A DNA stretch of 64,000 nucleotides, taken from Streptomyces sp. CG 926 (GTDB lineage Bacteria > Actinomycetota > Actinomycetes > Streptomycetales > Streptomycetaceae). The stretch spans positions 558,001-622,000 of the forward strand of contig NZ_QGGZ01000003.1 of NCBI RefSeq assembly GCF_003148825.1, written 5' to 3'. Below the pieces are notes generated by a model, which searched no databases, was not told the DNA's origin, and worked only from the letters and a program-made list of their open reading frames with translations. How positions within the stretch are numbered: the first letter of the stretch is position 1; the number at the start of each line of letters is the position of its first letter. Of the stretch, positions 27,798-36,284 are shown one piece after another. Made by a program: the position numbers and the translations under genes.

Positions 27798-29695
27798 TTC
27801 TGGTCCTCCTGGGCGTCGCGGGAGTCGGTGGAGTGGGTCGCCCATTCCAGGAGGCCGAGGAACGCCCGGTTGAGCAGGGTGGAGTCGGCGGGACGCAACG
27901 GCCGCTGGGACATCAGCAGGGCCTGCCCGTAGAGCGATTCGACGGCCGTACTGGTCAGTGCCTCGTCGGGCAGCGCGGCGATCCGGCGGATGAGCGGGTT
28001 GTTGTGGTTGAGGACCAGGCGGGCGCGGGGTGCGGAGCCGCGCAGCGCGCCGAGGATGCCGCTCCACAGGGAGTCGGCGCTCTCCAGCGCGGCGGTGCGG
28101 TCGCGCTCCTGGCGGGCCTGCCGGTCGTCGAGGTACAGCGCGGGCACGGAGACGGGCTGGAAGGCGCGCAGCACCACGTCACAGCCCTGCGCTTCCAGTC
28201 GGGTGCGCGCGGTGGCCAGGAACGGGGCGAGTGCCAGTTCGGTCGCGGTCGGCACCGGGTCGAGCCGCTCGGTGACGGCCCCGGCGTCGAGCTCGGTGAC
28301 CTTGAGCTCCGGCCGTACGGTGGGCAGCAGGGCCAGCAGGTCCGCGTCGTAGGTGTATCCGGCGTTGATGACACCGAGCCCGTGGGCCGCGGCGATCGGC
28401 GCGATCTGCCGGAACTCCTCGACGGTGCGGGTGAAGTGGATGTCCGTATGGGCGGCCGCGAACTCCTGGAGGCTCATCGAGCCGTCGCTCGTCTCGAACG
28501 GCAGCCACGGCAGCATCAGCCCGAGCAGCTCGGAGTCGTGCCGGGCCATGGACTTCACACCGAGGTGATGGACCTGAAGGAAGGCGGCCAGGCGCTCCGG
28601 ATCGCTCGCCGCGAGCTCGGCGAGCCAACCGCGGACGCGGGCGCCGAGCGCGTCCCGTACGGCGGCAAGGGTCTCGTCGTCGTACAGGTTCTCGCGGGAG
28701 GCGGTGGGACGCAGGGTGTCCGTGTCGAGGACGGCGCGGACGAAGAACGCCCAGTCGGGCAGCAGGTTGTCGGCCCTGTCGGTCAGCAGCATGCCCTTGA
28801 GGTGGACGCGGTGTCCGGCCCGGTGGGCGGGGCTGGTCGGTTCGGGCAGGACGTACGCCACCCCGCGTACGCCGGCGACCGGCAGGTCGAGGTCGATGCT
28901 GTCGAGCGGGGTGAAACCGAAGAGCTGCGCGCAGTGCCCGGCGAGCGCGACGCGACGGGCGGCCGGGGTGGGGAAGGGGCGGTCCCAGACGGCGGGCCGG
29001 TCGGTGACGGGGCGCGGCGCGCCGCCCTCGCCGTCGTCGAAGGTGATGTCGTACGGCAGCAGTGAGCCGTAGTCGCGGGCCAGCTCCTCGACCTTGGCCG
29101 GGACGGCCCACTCCGCGGCGCCCGGGCGGGCCTCCAGTACGACGGTGGTGCCCGGCTCCGGCCGTGCCTCGTGGGGCAGTTCCCGGACGGTGTAGGAACC
29201 GTCGTCCGTGGCCAGCCATTCGACGGGCGCGGCCTGGGGGTCGCGGGCGGAGCGGGTGACGACCCGGATCTGGCGGGCCACGACGAAGCACGCGAGCAGG
29301 CCGATGCCGAACTGGCCGAGGAACTCCTGGCGGGACGCCTCCAGGCCCTGCTCGTCGAGATCGGCGCCGTCGCCACCGCGCTTGGAGCTACGGCCGATGG
29401 TGGCGAGGAGGGAGTGGGCCTCGGCGGCGGTCAGGCCGATGCCGCTGTCCTCGATGGTCACGCGGCCGCCGGATGCCGAGAGGCGGATGCGGACCTCGGC
29501 CGCCGGGTCGAGGGCGTGGCGTGCGGTGATCGCGTCCACCGCGTTCTGCAGGAGCTCGCGGACGTAGACGCGCGGGCTGGAGTAGAGGTGGTGGGAGAGG
29601 AGGTCCACCAGGCCGCGCAGGTCGACCTGGAAGCTGTGGGGCGCGGACGGGGGCGTGGACCGCGGTGCGGACGGGGGCGTGGACGTGGACGTCAT
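27794..29695 (-). CDS. Hsp90-family ATPase chaperone
   Basis: A 633-residue GHKL ATPase chaperone of the HtpG/Hsp90 family. N-terminal landmarks: RELLQNAVDAI (catalytic Glu and Asn), EDSGIGLT, GQFGIGLL. A middle domain follows and a short C-terminal region. It is about the length of HtpG but clearly divergent, with a Pro/Ser-rich N-terminal tail. The C terminus (RDAQEDQK) lacks the eukaryotic MEEVD TPR-docking tail, although the next gene is a TPR protein. No HAIR or CIRCE heat-shock operator is visible in the 130 bp upstream. It is the first gene of a two-gene operon. Confidence 0.9.
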   Translation of the reverse strand: MTSTSTPPSAPRSTPPSAPHSFQVDLRGLVDLLSHHLYSSPRVYVRELLQNAVDAITARHALDPAAEVRIRLSASGGRVTIEDSGIGLTAAEAHSLLATIGRSSKRGGDGADLDEQGLEASRQEFLGQFGIGLLACFVVARQIRVVTRSARDPQAAPVEWLATDDGSYTVRELPHEARPEPGTTVVLEARPGAAEWAVPAKVEELARDYGSLLPYDITFDDGEGGAPRPVTDRPAVWDRPFPTPAARRVALAGHCAQLFGFTPLDSIDLDLPVAGVRGVAYVLPEPTSPAHRAGHRVHLKGMLLTDRADNLLPDWAFFVRAVLDTDTLRPTASRENLYDDETLAAVRDALGARVRGWLAELAASDPERLAAFLQVHHLGVKSMARHDSELLGLMLPWLPFETSDGSMSLQEFAAAHTDIHFTRTVEEFRQIAPIAAAHGLGVINAGYTYDADLLALLPTVRPELKVTELDAGAVTERLDPVPTATELALAPFLATARTRLEAQGCDVVLRAFQPVSVPALYLDDRQARQERDRTAALESADSLWSGILGALRGSAPRARLVLNHNNPLIRRIAALPDEALTSTAVESLYGQALLMSQRPLRPADSTLLNRAFLGLLEWATHSTDSRDAQEDQK

Positions 29696-29828
29696 AGGGC
29701 GTCACCTCGCGTGCATACAGGGATGGTTCGGTGATCGCGAGGTCCCCCCTCACTGATCCCGGAGTGGTTCACACATTAGGGGGATGGTCGGACAATCTCT
29801 GCGTGAATTCCGGCGCCCTGCCCCGGAT

Positions 29829-30368
29829 CTACTGGAAGCGCAGGAACTGCGGCGGTACGGCGTCCACCAGCCACACCCCGTTGGCGCTGATCCGGAAGAC
29901 GTGCCCGGCCGCTCGCATCGCCCCGGCGTCCACGCTGAGCACGACGGGCCGGCCGCGACGCGCGCCGACCCGGGTGGCGGTCTCCCGGTCGGGGGACAGG
30001 TGCACATGGTGGCGGGCCATCGGACGCAGGCCCTCGGTGCGGATCGGATCCAGGGCGGCGGCGACGGTGCCGTGGTAGAGGTACGCGGGCGGTTCGGCCT
30101 CCGGAAGGTCCAGGTCCACGGCGACGGTGTGCCCCTGGCTGGCCCGGATCCGGGTGCCGTCGACGGCGAACCGCTGCTTGTCGTTGGCGGCGACGACGTG
30201 GTCGAGCTCGGCCCGGCTGAAGGGGAAGCCGTGCGTGGCGGCCGCGCGCAACAGGTCGTCGATCTCCACCCAGCCGCGAGGATCGAGCACCAGTCCGATC
30301 CGTTCCGGCTGGTGTCGCAGGTGTTTCGAGACGTACTTCGACACCTTCACGGTGCGTCTTTCATCCAT
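29829..30368 (-). CDS. kptA: RNA 2'-phosphotransferase KptA (Tpt1 family)
   Basis: A 179-residue member of the Tpt1/KptA family, which transfers an RNA 2'-phosphate to NAD+, releasing ADP-ribose cyclic phosphate. Motifs: SKYVSKHLRHQPE (conserved Arg/His), RIRASQGH, YHGT, and RHHVHLS. The length is typical. Bacteria have no tRNA splicing that needs this, so the physiological role is unknown. It is a single gene, divergent from the aquaporin gene. The ATG at 30368 gives the exact family start. Confidence 0.9.
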   Translation of the reverse strand: MDERRTVKVSKYVSKHLRHQPERIGLVLDPRGWVEIDDLLRAAATHGFPFSRAELDHVVAANDKQRFAVDGTRIRASQGHTVAVDLDLPEAEPPAYLYHGTVAAALDPIRTEGLRPMARHHVHLSPDRETATRVGARRGRPVVLSVDAGAMRAAGHVFRISANGVWLVDAVPPQFLRFQ

Positions 30369-30468
30369 GGCCCCAGCGTGCCCCCGTCGGACCGCCTCGT
30401 GGCAGCGATTTTCCGGGGGTCGGCGGGTGGAGACAGCTGGTGGACACCCTCTATCGCCATTCCAAGAT

Positions 30469-30486
30469 GCGGAATATATTTTCCGC
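30469..30486. promoter_or_regulatory. Inverted repeat GCGGAA-N6-TTCCGC before the aquaporin gene
   Basis: Perfect six-base arms around an all-A/T centre, 28 bp upstream of the aquaporin ATG. This fits an operator overlapping a promoter -10 region. The regulator is unknown. Confidence 0.45.
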
Positions 30487-30513
30487 TGCCGCTTCTGTTC
30501 AGAGGGAGAAACC

Positions 30514-31323
30514 ATGACAGCCCAACCCTCACTGTCACGCCGCGCCGCTGCTGAGCTGGTCGGCACCGCCGGCCTGCTCGTGGTGGTGATCGGCTCCGGA
30601 CTCAAGGCCGCCGAGCTCAGCCGCGACACCGGTGTCGCCCTCATCGCCAACTCCTTCGCCTCGGCCATCGGCCTCGGGCTGATCATCACGATCTTCGGGC
30701 CACTGTCCGGAGCCCACCTCAATCCGGTGGTCACCCTCACCTCCTGGTGGTCCCGGCGGACCGGCGGCGCAGGCCTGGGCGGCCGCGAGGCGCTCGTCTA
30801 CGCCGCGGCCCAGAGCGCGGGAGCCATCGCCGGAGCCCTCGTCGCGGAAGTCATGTTCGGCCGGACCCCGGGCACCTTCGCCACCCAGGTTCGCGACGGT
30901 GGGCACCTGCTCATCGGAGAGGTGGTCGCCACCGCCGGTCTGGTCCTCCTGATCCAAGGCCTCGGCCGGACCGGGCGCCCCAAGCTCATTCCGCCGGCGG
31001 TCGCCGCGTACATCGCGGCCGCGATCTGGTTCACCTCTTCCGGCTCGTTCGCCAATCCGGCGGGCACCATCGGGCGGAGCTTCAGCGACTCCTTCACCGG
31101 CATAGCCCCCGAGTCGCTGCCCGGATTCGTCGGCGCCCAGCTGGTCGGCGGAATCCTCGGTCTGGCCCTGGCGGCCCTCCTCTACGGGACAGGGACCGGG
31201 TCGGGGACGGGGTCCGGGACCGGCTCCAGGGCCAGGTTCGGGGGCCGGTTCGGCCGGAGCGTGAAGCCGGCCTCGGTGGACGGAGCGAGCCCCGCCATGG
31301 CGGCGTACGAGACCGTAGGGTGA
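30514..31323 (+). CDS. MIP/aquaporin-family channel with atypical NPA boxes
   Basis: A 269-residue channel with six membrane helices and two half-helix loops. The first NPA box reads SGAHLNPVV (NPV) and the second FANPAGTIGR, so Ala-to-Val in the first and the usual Arg after the second NPA replaced by Gly (NPAG, normally NPAR). Loss of that arginine widens the selectivity filter, which suggests passage of solutes larger than water, an inference. A Gly/Thr/Ser repeat and a basic tail form the C terminus. GAGGGAGAA precedes the ATG. Confidence 0.88.
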   Translation: MTAQPSLSRRAAAELVGTAGLLVVVIGSGLKAAELSRDTGVALIANSFASAIGLGLIITIFGPLSGAHLNPVVTLTSWWSRRTGGAGLGGREALVYAAAQSAGAIAGALVAEVMFGRTPGTFATQVRDGGHLLIGEVVATAGLVLLIQGLGRTGRPKLIPPAVAAYIAAAIWFTSSGSFANPAGTIGRSFSDSFTGIAPESLPGFVGAQLVGGILGLALAALLYGTGTGSGTGSGTGSRARFGGRFGRSVKPASVDGASPAMAAYETVG

Positions 31324-31336
31324 GACGACGACTCAG

Positions 31337-31434
31337 TTGCCCACAGGAAAAGGGTACTTGTCCACAGCCGTTTGGGCGGGTTTTGACGGCAAACGCGTGA
31401 TCCGCCCTGTGGAACCTGTGGAATCTGTGGATCG
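31337..31434. promoter_or_regulatory. DnaA-box cluster 1
   Basis: Five box-like nonamers in 98 bp: TTGCCCACA (31337), a perfect TTGTCCACA (31358), then three back-to-back inverted 9-mers TGTGGAACC, TGTGGAATC and TGTGGATCG (31408-31434). Two to five of these match the Streptomyces DnaA box well. The gap between the aquaporin and MerR genes has no ORF. Confidence 0.6.
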
Positions 31435-31520
31435 AGCTCGACCGGGTGTGACCGAGCGCTCCTCCGCGACCACCCAGCCCGCCGCGACCGCCCGGCCCGC
31501 CACGACCGCCTGCCCCGGCG

Positions 31521-32435
31521 TCACCGCTCGGCGCGGCGCGCCAGATCGTTCATCGTCCGGGCCTGGAGCTCCCGCTCCGTCGCGGCCCGGACGAACTCCG
31601 CGACATGATCGGCGCCCACCAGATCCTGCACCGCCCGCACCGTCCCGGCCGGCAACGCCACGGGCGAGGGTCCCGTCGGCCCCGCCGCGCCGGCCGATCC
31701 CAGGTGGCGCTGGAGGTGCCGGGTCGCGAAGAGCCGCATGGCCCGCGCCAGCTCCGCGTCCACGGTCTGCTGGGCCAGCGGCCGAAGCCGCCGCACCATC
31801 GTCGCTGCCTCCGCCGCGTCGGCGTCCGTGGGCGGCACCTGCCCGAGGTAGCGCGCGAAGACGTGCTCGGTGGTGAACTCCAGGAACCGCGAGGCGATGT
31901 GCTCCACCTGTCCCCGCAGTTCCCGCAGGTGCCCGGTGATCGCCGACAACGGCACCCCGGCCGCGTACAGCTCGGCGGCCACCGCCAGTTCCTGCGGGGA
32001 GGGCACCAGGAACTGGTCCGGGCGCCCCGGGATCCGCTCCAGCACCCCGAGCTCGCACGCCTCGTCCACGGCCTCGTCGTCCGGCCGGCCGCCGAACCGA
32101 TCGTTCAGCTCCTCCCGACTGATCCGGGCCGCCTCCTCGTCGGTCCACGGCCCGTGCACCTCGGCGACCAACCCGAGTACGCCGCCCAGACCGCGCCCCG
32201 CGTCCCAGGCCTCCAGCAGTTCCTTGATGGAGGCGAGCGTGTAGCCGCGGTCCAGCAGGTCCGCGATCTGGCGCAGCCGCGCGAGATGCGTGTCCCGGTA
32301 GACGTTGGAACGGCCCCGCCGCTCCGGTTTCGGCAGCAGGCCGCGGTCCTGGTACGCCCGGATCGTGCGCACCGTCGCCCCGCTGTGGTGTGCCAGATCC
32401 TCGATCCGGTACTCGGCTACCGCCTGATCGGACAA
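31521..32435 (-). CDS. MerR-family transcriptional regulator
   Basis: A 304-residue MerR-type protein. The N-terminal winged helix is complete (YRIEDLAHHSGATVRTIRAY followed by QDRGLLPKPERRG), and the rest is a helical effector or dimerisation region rich in Ala, Leu and Arg. No cysteine cluster is present, so a metal sensor of the classic type is unlikely. The TTG start at 32435 was chosen because GGGAG lies seven bases upstream and no ATG or GTG fits. It is the last gene of a four-gene operon and probably controls it. Confidence 0.82.
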   Translation of the reverse strand: MSDQAVAEYRIEDLAHHSGATVRTIRAYQDRGLLPKPERRGRSNVYRDTHLARLRQIADLLDRGYTLASIKELLEAWDAGRGLGGVLGLVAEVHGPWTDEEAARISREELNDRFGGRPDDEAVDEACELGVLERIPGRPDQFLVPSPQELAVAAELYAAGVPLSAITGHLRELRGQVEHIASRFLEFTTEHVFARYLGQVPPTDADAAEAATMVRRLRPLAQQTVDAELARAMRLFATRHLQRHLGSAGAAGPTGPSPVALPAGTVRAVQDLVGADHVAEFVRAATERELQARTMNDLARRAER

Positions 32436-32445
32436 TCCCGGCTCC

Positions 32446-33396
32446 CTACGACATCGCGGCTCGGCCGACCGCGCCCGCCGCGGCCCGGGCGGCAGGTGAA
32501 GCCGCAAGGTACTCGACCGCCCTGCGCAGCGAGCCCTCCTGCGAGGGATGGTACGACCGCCGGAAGTAGCGGGGTATGGCCATGCCGAGCTCTCTCCACG
32601 GAGGCAGCAGGCCCTTGGCCACCGCGCGGTTGTGCGCGCCGAGCGAGTAGCGCGGCGGGCCGCCCGGTTCGGGGTCGTTGCGTATGAGGTACGAGGCCCC
32701 CCAAAGCCACAGCCACGCCAGCACGGGCGCGACCACGACCATCCCCTCGACGCGCCGCGCGTAGCGGGCGAGACCGACTCCCCCGCAGTGCTGGTACATG
32801 TCGAAGGCGACGGAGCGGTGCTCCACCTCCTCCGCACCGTGCCACCGCAGCAGGTCCAGCATGATCTCGTCGGCCCCGGCCCGGTCGAGACCCTCGGCGC
32901 GCAGCACCCAGTCCCCGAGGACCGCCGTGAACTGCTCGATCGCGGCTACCACCGCCAGCCGGAAGCGCAGCCACTCCCGCTCCGTGACCGGCATCCCGAA
33001 CGGCGGGGACTCCCCGAGCAGTTTCTCGAACAGGAAGTCCACGTGCCGCGTGTACGCCTGCGTCGGCAACCGCTGCTCGGCGAGGTGGTCCAGAACGTAG
33101 GAGTGCTGCACGCTGTGCGTGGCCTCCTGGCCCATGAACCCCTTGACGTCATCGCGCAGCTCGGGGTCGGTGACCAGGGGCAGGCCCTCCTTGAGGACCC
33201 TCACGAACCAGCGCTCCCCGGCGGGCAGCAGCAGGTGCAGCACGTTGATGACATGGGTGGCGGTGGGCTCGTCCGGTATCCAGTGCAGAGGGGTGGTCTT
33301 CCAGTCGAAGGCCACCCGGCGCGGGCCGATCGGATGCCGGTCGCGGTCGCGGTCGAGATCGAGGTCGAGGTCGATCCGGTCCCTGTACCCGCTCAC
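32446..33396 (-). CDS. PF10118-type metal-dependent hydrolase
   Basis: A 316-residue, probably helical and diiron-like protein. Candidate metal ligands: GQEATHSVQH near 110 and HGAEEVEHRSVAFD near 205. A membrane-like segment lies at about 235-255. The family is annotated as predicted metal-dependent hydrolase, with no firmly known reaction. The N terminus has an unusual run of alternating acidic and basic residues (DRIDLDLDLDRDRDRH) from a hexanucleotide repeat. The GTG overlaps the stop of the upstream fusion gene as GTGA. Pairing with the hydrolase/SDR fusion suggests a shared lipid-type substrate. Confidence 0.8.
   Translation of the reverse strand: MSGYRDRIDLDLDLDRDRDRHPIGPRRVAFDWKTTPLHWIPDEPTATHVINVLHLLLPAGERWFVRVLKEGLPLVTDPELRDDVKGFMGQEATHSVQHSYVLDHLAEQRLPTQAYTRHVDFLFEKLLGESPPFGMPVTEREWLRFRLAVVAAIEQFTAVLGDWVLRAEGLDRAGADEIMLDLLRWHGAEEVEHRSVAFDMYQHCGGVGLARYARRVEGMVVVAPVLAWLWLWGASYLIRNDPEPGGPPRYSLGAHNRAVAKGLLPPWRELGMAIPRYFRRSYHPSQEGSLRRAVEYLAASPAARAAAGAVGRAAMS
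33345..33384. repeat. Hexanucleotide-type repeat in the PF10118 gene
   Basis: Repeated GGTCGC and GAGGTC/GAGATC units encode the alternating Asp/Leu then Asp/Arg run at the N terminus of the protein. This is a likely slippage-prone tract; its length may vary between strains. Confidence 0.5.
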
Positions 33397-35183
33397 AGCC
33401 TTGGCTCCAGCCTCGCGATACGCCGCAGGGCGCGCGGGGCGAAGCGGGACATCCACAGGGCGCCCTTGGACTCCGGGGTCACCGGTACGACGGCCTCGTT
33501 GCGCACCACCGCCCGCAGGATCGCGTCGGCGACCTTCTCCGGCGGGAAGTTGCGCAGCCCGTACAGCCGCGAGGAGCGTTCCTGGCGGCGCTTCTCCTCG
33601 GCCTCGTCCACCCCGGCGAAACGCGAGGTGGCGGTGATGTTGGTGTTGACGATGCCCGGGCAGATCGCGGAGACGCCGATCGACTTCGAGGCCAGTTCGG
33701 CGCGCAGGCACTCCGACAGCATCAGCACCGCGGCCTTCGAGGTGCTGTAGGCGGGCAGGGTCCTGGAGGGCAGATAGGCGGCGGCGGAGGCGGTGTTGAC
33801 GATGTGCCCGCCCTGGCCGCGCTCGGCCATCTGCTTCCCGAAGATCCGGCAGCCGTGGATGACACCCCACAGATTGACGTCCAGGACCTTCTTCCAGTCC
33901 TCGGCGCTGGTGTCGAGGAAGGCCCCGGACAGGCCGATCCCTGCGTTGTTGACGAGGACGTCGACGATTCCGTACTCGGCGGCGACCTTCGCCGCGAGCT
34001 TCTCCATCGCCTGCTCGTCGCTGACGTCCACGCATTCGGCCCAGGCCTCGGCGGCGCCCACGAGGCGGGCCATGTCGGCGGTGCGCGCCGCGCCTTCCGC
34101 GTCGCGGTCGACGGCGACCACACGGGCCCCGGCCTCGGCGAAGGCGAAGGCGGTGGCCCGGCCGATGCCGCTGGCCGCGCCGGTGACCAGGACCAGTTGG
34201 CCCGCGAAGCGGTCGGCGTACCTGCCCGGGGCCTTCCGTTCCGGCGCCCGCGTGGCGGGCTCCTCCCGGTCGTCGACGAACTCGGTGATCCAGGCGGCCA
34301 CCTGGTCGGGCCGGGTCCGGGGCACCCAGTGCTTGGCGGGCAGGGTCCGGCGCAGCAGGTCCGGGGCCCACCGCTCCAGATCGTCGTAGAGCCGCTCGGA
34401 CAGGAAGGCGTCCCCGGTCGGGGTGATCAGCTGCACCGGTACGTGGGCGTACGCGTCGGGGCGCGGCCGGCGCAGTCGCGACCGTACGTTGTCGCGGTAG
34501 AGCCAGGCGCCGTGCGCCGCGTCCGAAGGCAGCGATGCCGTCGGATAAGCGCCGGCCGGAACGTCCTCGAGGCGCTCGAGCATCGCCGGCCACCGCTTGC
34601 CGAGCGGCCCGCGCCAGGCGAGTTCCGGCAGCATCGGGATCTGCAGCATGTAGACGTACCAGGACTTGGAGCCCTGACTGAGGAGCTGCGCCGCCGCACG
34701 CGGGGTGGGCCGCGTCATCCGCTTCTTGATCCAGTGCCCGAAGTGGTCGAGGGAGGGCCCCGACATCGAGGTGAAGGAGGCGATCCTGCCCTCGGTGCGG
34801 GCGACCGTCGCGAACTCCCAGCCCTGTACGGAGCCCCAGTCGTGGCCGACCAGGTGCACGGGCCGGTCCGGGCTGACCGCGTCCGCCACCGCCAGGAAGT
34901 CGTCGGTCAGCTTCTCCAGGGTGAAGCCGCCGCGCAGCGGCTGCGGCGCGGTGGAGCGCCCGTGGCCGCGTACGTCGTAGAGCACCACGTGGAAGCGGGT
35001 CGCGAGCCGCTCGGCGACCTCCGACCAGACCTCCTTGCTGTCCGGATAGCCGTGCACCAGGACCACCGTCGGCCGGCCCGTCTCACCGAGCTCGACGACG
35101 CACAGCTCCACCCCCCCGGTGCTCACTCGGCGCTCACGCGCACCCGCCAGGCCCATGGTTTCCGCTCCGGTCATATCGCTCAC
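33393..35183 (-). CDS. Alpha/beta hydrolase-SDR fusion (EphD-like)
   Basis: A 596-residue bifunctional protein. Residues about 15-300 are an alpha/beta hydrolase of the epoxide-hydrolase class: HGYPDSKEVW, nucleophile D115 in VGHDWGSVQG, and a catalytic His in AKHWVPRTRPD. Residues about 320-580 are a short-chain dehydrogenase: TGAASGIGRA for NAD(P), NNAGIG, and YSTSK near 478. The same domain order and length occur in mycobacterial EphD, linked there to mycolic acid metabolism. Streptomyces lacks mycolates, so the substrate must differ. GTG overlaps the M24 stop as GTGA, with GGAGAAGG upstream. Confidence 0.88.
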   Translation of the reverse strand: MSDMTGAETMGLAGARERRVSTGGVELCVVELGETGRPTVVLVHGYPDSKEVWSEVAERLATRFHVVLYDVRGHGRSTAPQPLRGGFTLEKLTDDFLAVADAVSPDRPVHLVGHDWGSVQGWEFATVARTEGRIASFTSMSGPSLDHFGHWIKKRMTRPTPRAAAQLLSQGSKSWYVYMLQIPMLPELAWRGPLGKRWPAMLERLEDVPAGAYPTASLPSDAAHGAWLYRDNVRSRLRRPRPDAYAHVPVQLITPTGDAFLSERLYDDLERWAPDLLRRTLPAKHWVPRTRPDQVAAWITEFVDDREEPATRAPERKAPGRYADRFAGQLVLVTGAASGIGRATAFAFAEAGARVVAVDRDAEGAARTADMARLVGAAEAWAECVDVSDEQAMEKLAAKVAAEYGIVDVLVNNAGIGLSGAFLDTSAEDWKKVLDVNLWGVIHGCRIFGKQMAERGQGGHIVNTASAAAYLPSRTLPAYSTSKAAVLMLSECLRAELASKSIGVSAICPGIVNTNITATSRFAGVDEAEEKRRQERSSRLYGLRNFPPEKVADAILRAVVRNEAVVPVTPESKGALWMSRFAPRALRRIARLEPRL

Positions 35184-36067
35184 GCTGCCTTCTCCTCGGC
35201 CCAGCGCCGCACGTGCGGCAGATCGTCGTCCAGCCAGAACGCGCTCTCCTCGGGGTCCTGGGAGTCGGTGACGACCAGGATCTCCTCGAACTTCGCGCCG
35301 GTACCCCGGAATCCGAGGTGGGGTTCCACCGCCCACAGGCCGGGCTGCGGCGGGTGGTCGGAGAAGTGGTAGGGGCTCCACAGCGGGGACCAGCCCTCGC
35401 GGTGGCCGTGCAGGGCGTCACCGGCCAGTCCCTTGAGGGACTGGGTGCCGAAGCCGAAGGCGGTAGGTGACCAGCGCCGCTCCTTGACGCGGTCGATCTT
35501 GTGCGCGATCACGCCGAAGGGATAGGCCCGGTGCCGGTTGGCGTACCCCTGCCGGGTCATCAGCCGTTCGACGTTCTCGTAGATCTCGCGCAGGGAGCGC
35601 CCCTCGCGCACCTGCTCCAGGATCAGTACGCGGTGCGCCTGAAGGTCGGACATGAGCCGGTCCTGCACCGGATTGAGCCCGAGGCTGCCCGAGTATCCGA
35701 TGTCGGCCGCGTAGCCCTTGTGGACCGGTGCCATGTCGAGGATGAAAGGCATCCCCGGCTCCAGCTTCCGGTTGGTCGGGAAGAACTGCAGCGGGATCTT
35801 GAAGTTCGCGAAGGCGGTGCGGTCCCCGAGCCAGGCGAAGGGCAGATGGAACCAGTCCCGCACCCCGCGCTCCCGCAGCCACTCGCGCTGCATCCGCGCG
35901 GCCTCGCGCTCGGTCACCCCGGGCCGCAGCTGGGCGGCGACGGCCTCGGCGCATTCGTACGCCAGGCGCTGCACCTCTCTGAAGCCGCTCAGGTCGCGGT
36001 CGGCGGAGTGCCGTCCGGAGGCTCGTCCGGAGAGTCGCGCGGTGCGTTGCTTGGTGTCCCCAGCCAT
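35180..36067 (-). CDS. M24-family metallopeptidase (Xaa-Pro peptidase-like)
   Basis: A 295-residue pita-bread-fold protein without the N-terminal domain of full aminopeptidase P. Metal ligands can be traced: Asp residues in FILDMAPVHKGYAADIGYSG (slightly shortened reading), a His in LHGHREG, and Glu residues in AVEPHLGF and KFEEILVVT. It is the first gene of the four-gene minus operon. The ATG at 36067 was preferred to the longer frame. Some family members are creatinase-like or non-peptidase hydrolases, so the substrate is open. A TTGACG sequence at 36147-36142 on the minus strand may be its -35 box. Confidence 0.82.
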   Translation of the reverse strand: MAGDTKQRTARLSGRASGRHSADRDLSGFREVQRLAYECAEAVAAQLRPGVTEREAARMQREWLRERGVRDWFHLPFAWLGDRTAFANFKIPLQFFPTNRKLEPGMPFILDMAPVHKGYAADIGYSGSLGLNPVQDRLMSDLQAHRVLILEQVREGRSLREIYENVERLMTRQGYANRHRAYPFGVIAHKIDRVKERRWSPTAFGFGTQSLKGLAGDALHGHREGWSPLWSPYHFSDHPPQPGLWAVEPHLGFRGTGAKFEEILVVTDSQDPEESAFWLDDDLPHVRRWAEEKAA

Positions 36068-36163
36068 CTCAGCCCGTCCATCCGTGTAGCCGTACGCGCT
36101 CGTAAGTTGACACTGATGAATGTGACAATGACCGGAGATCACGTCAAGGGTCGTGCATGGACC

Positions 36164-36172
36164 TGTGGACAA
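36164..36172 (-). promoter_or_regulatory. Single perfect DnaA box
   Basis: TTGTCCACA on the minus strand, in the divergent gap between the M24 gene and the ABC operon. GGGTCCACA, a poorer match, lies about 14 bp away on the plus strand. Confidence 0.5.
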
Positions 36173-36284
36173 AGTTGTCGGGTCCACATCAGCCTCCAGT
36201 ACGGGTGTGTACGCCTGAAGGCTGAGACCGGATCCAGCTCCAGGTCTGACGTTTCACGAGAGCCACGCCACTAACGTCGAACCC

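Noticed and set aside
24957..27932. 991-codon plus-strand open frame
   Set aside because: It is the antisense shadow of the TPR gene; the composition (Gly/Arg/Gln-rich, no domains) and lack of a ribosome site do not support coding.
36250..36262. GTTTCACGAGAGC as a parS
   Set aside because: The right half of the palindrome is lost; it lacks the CACGTG core needed for ParB.
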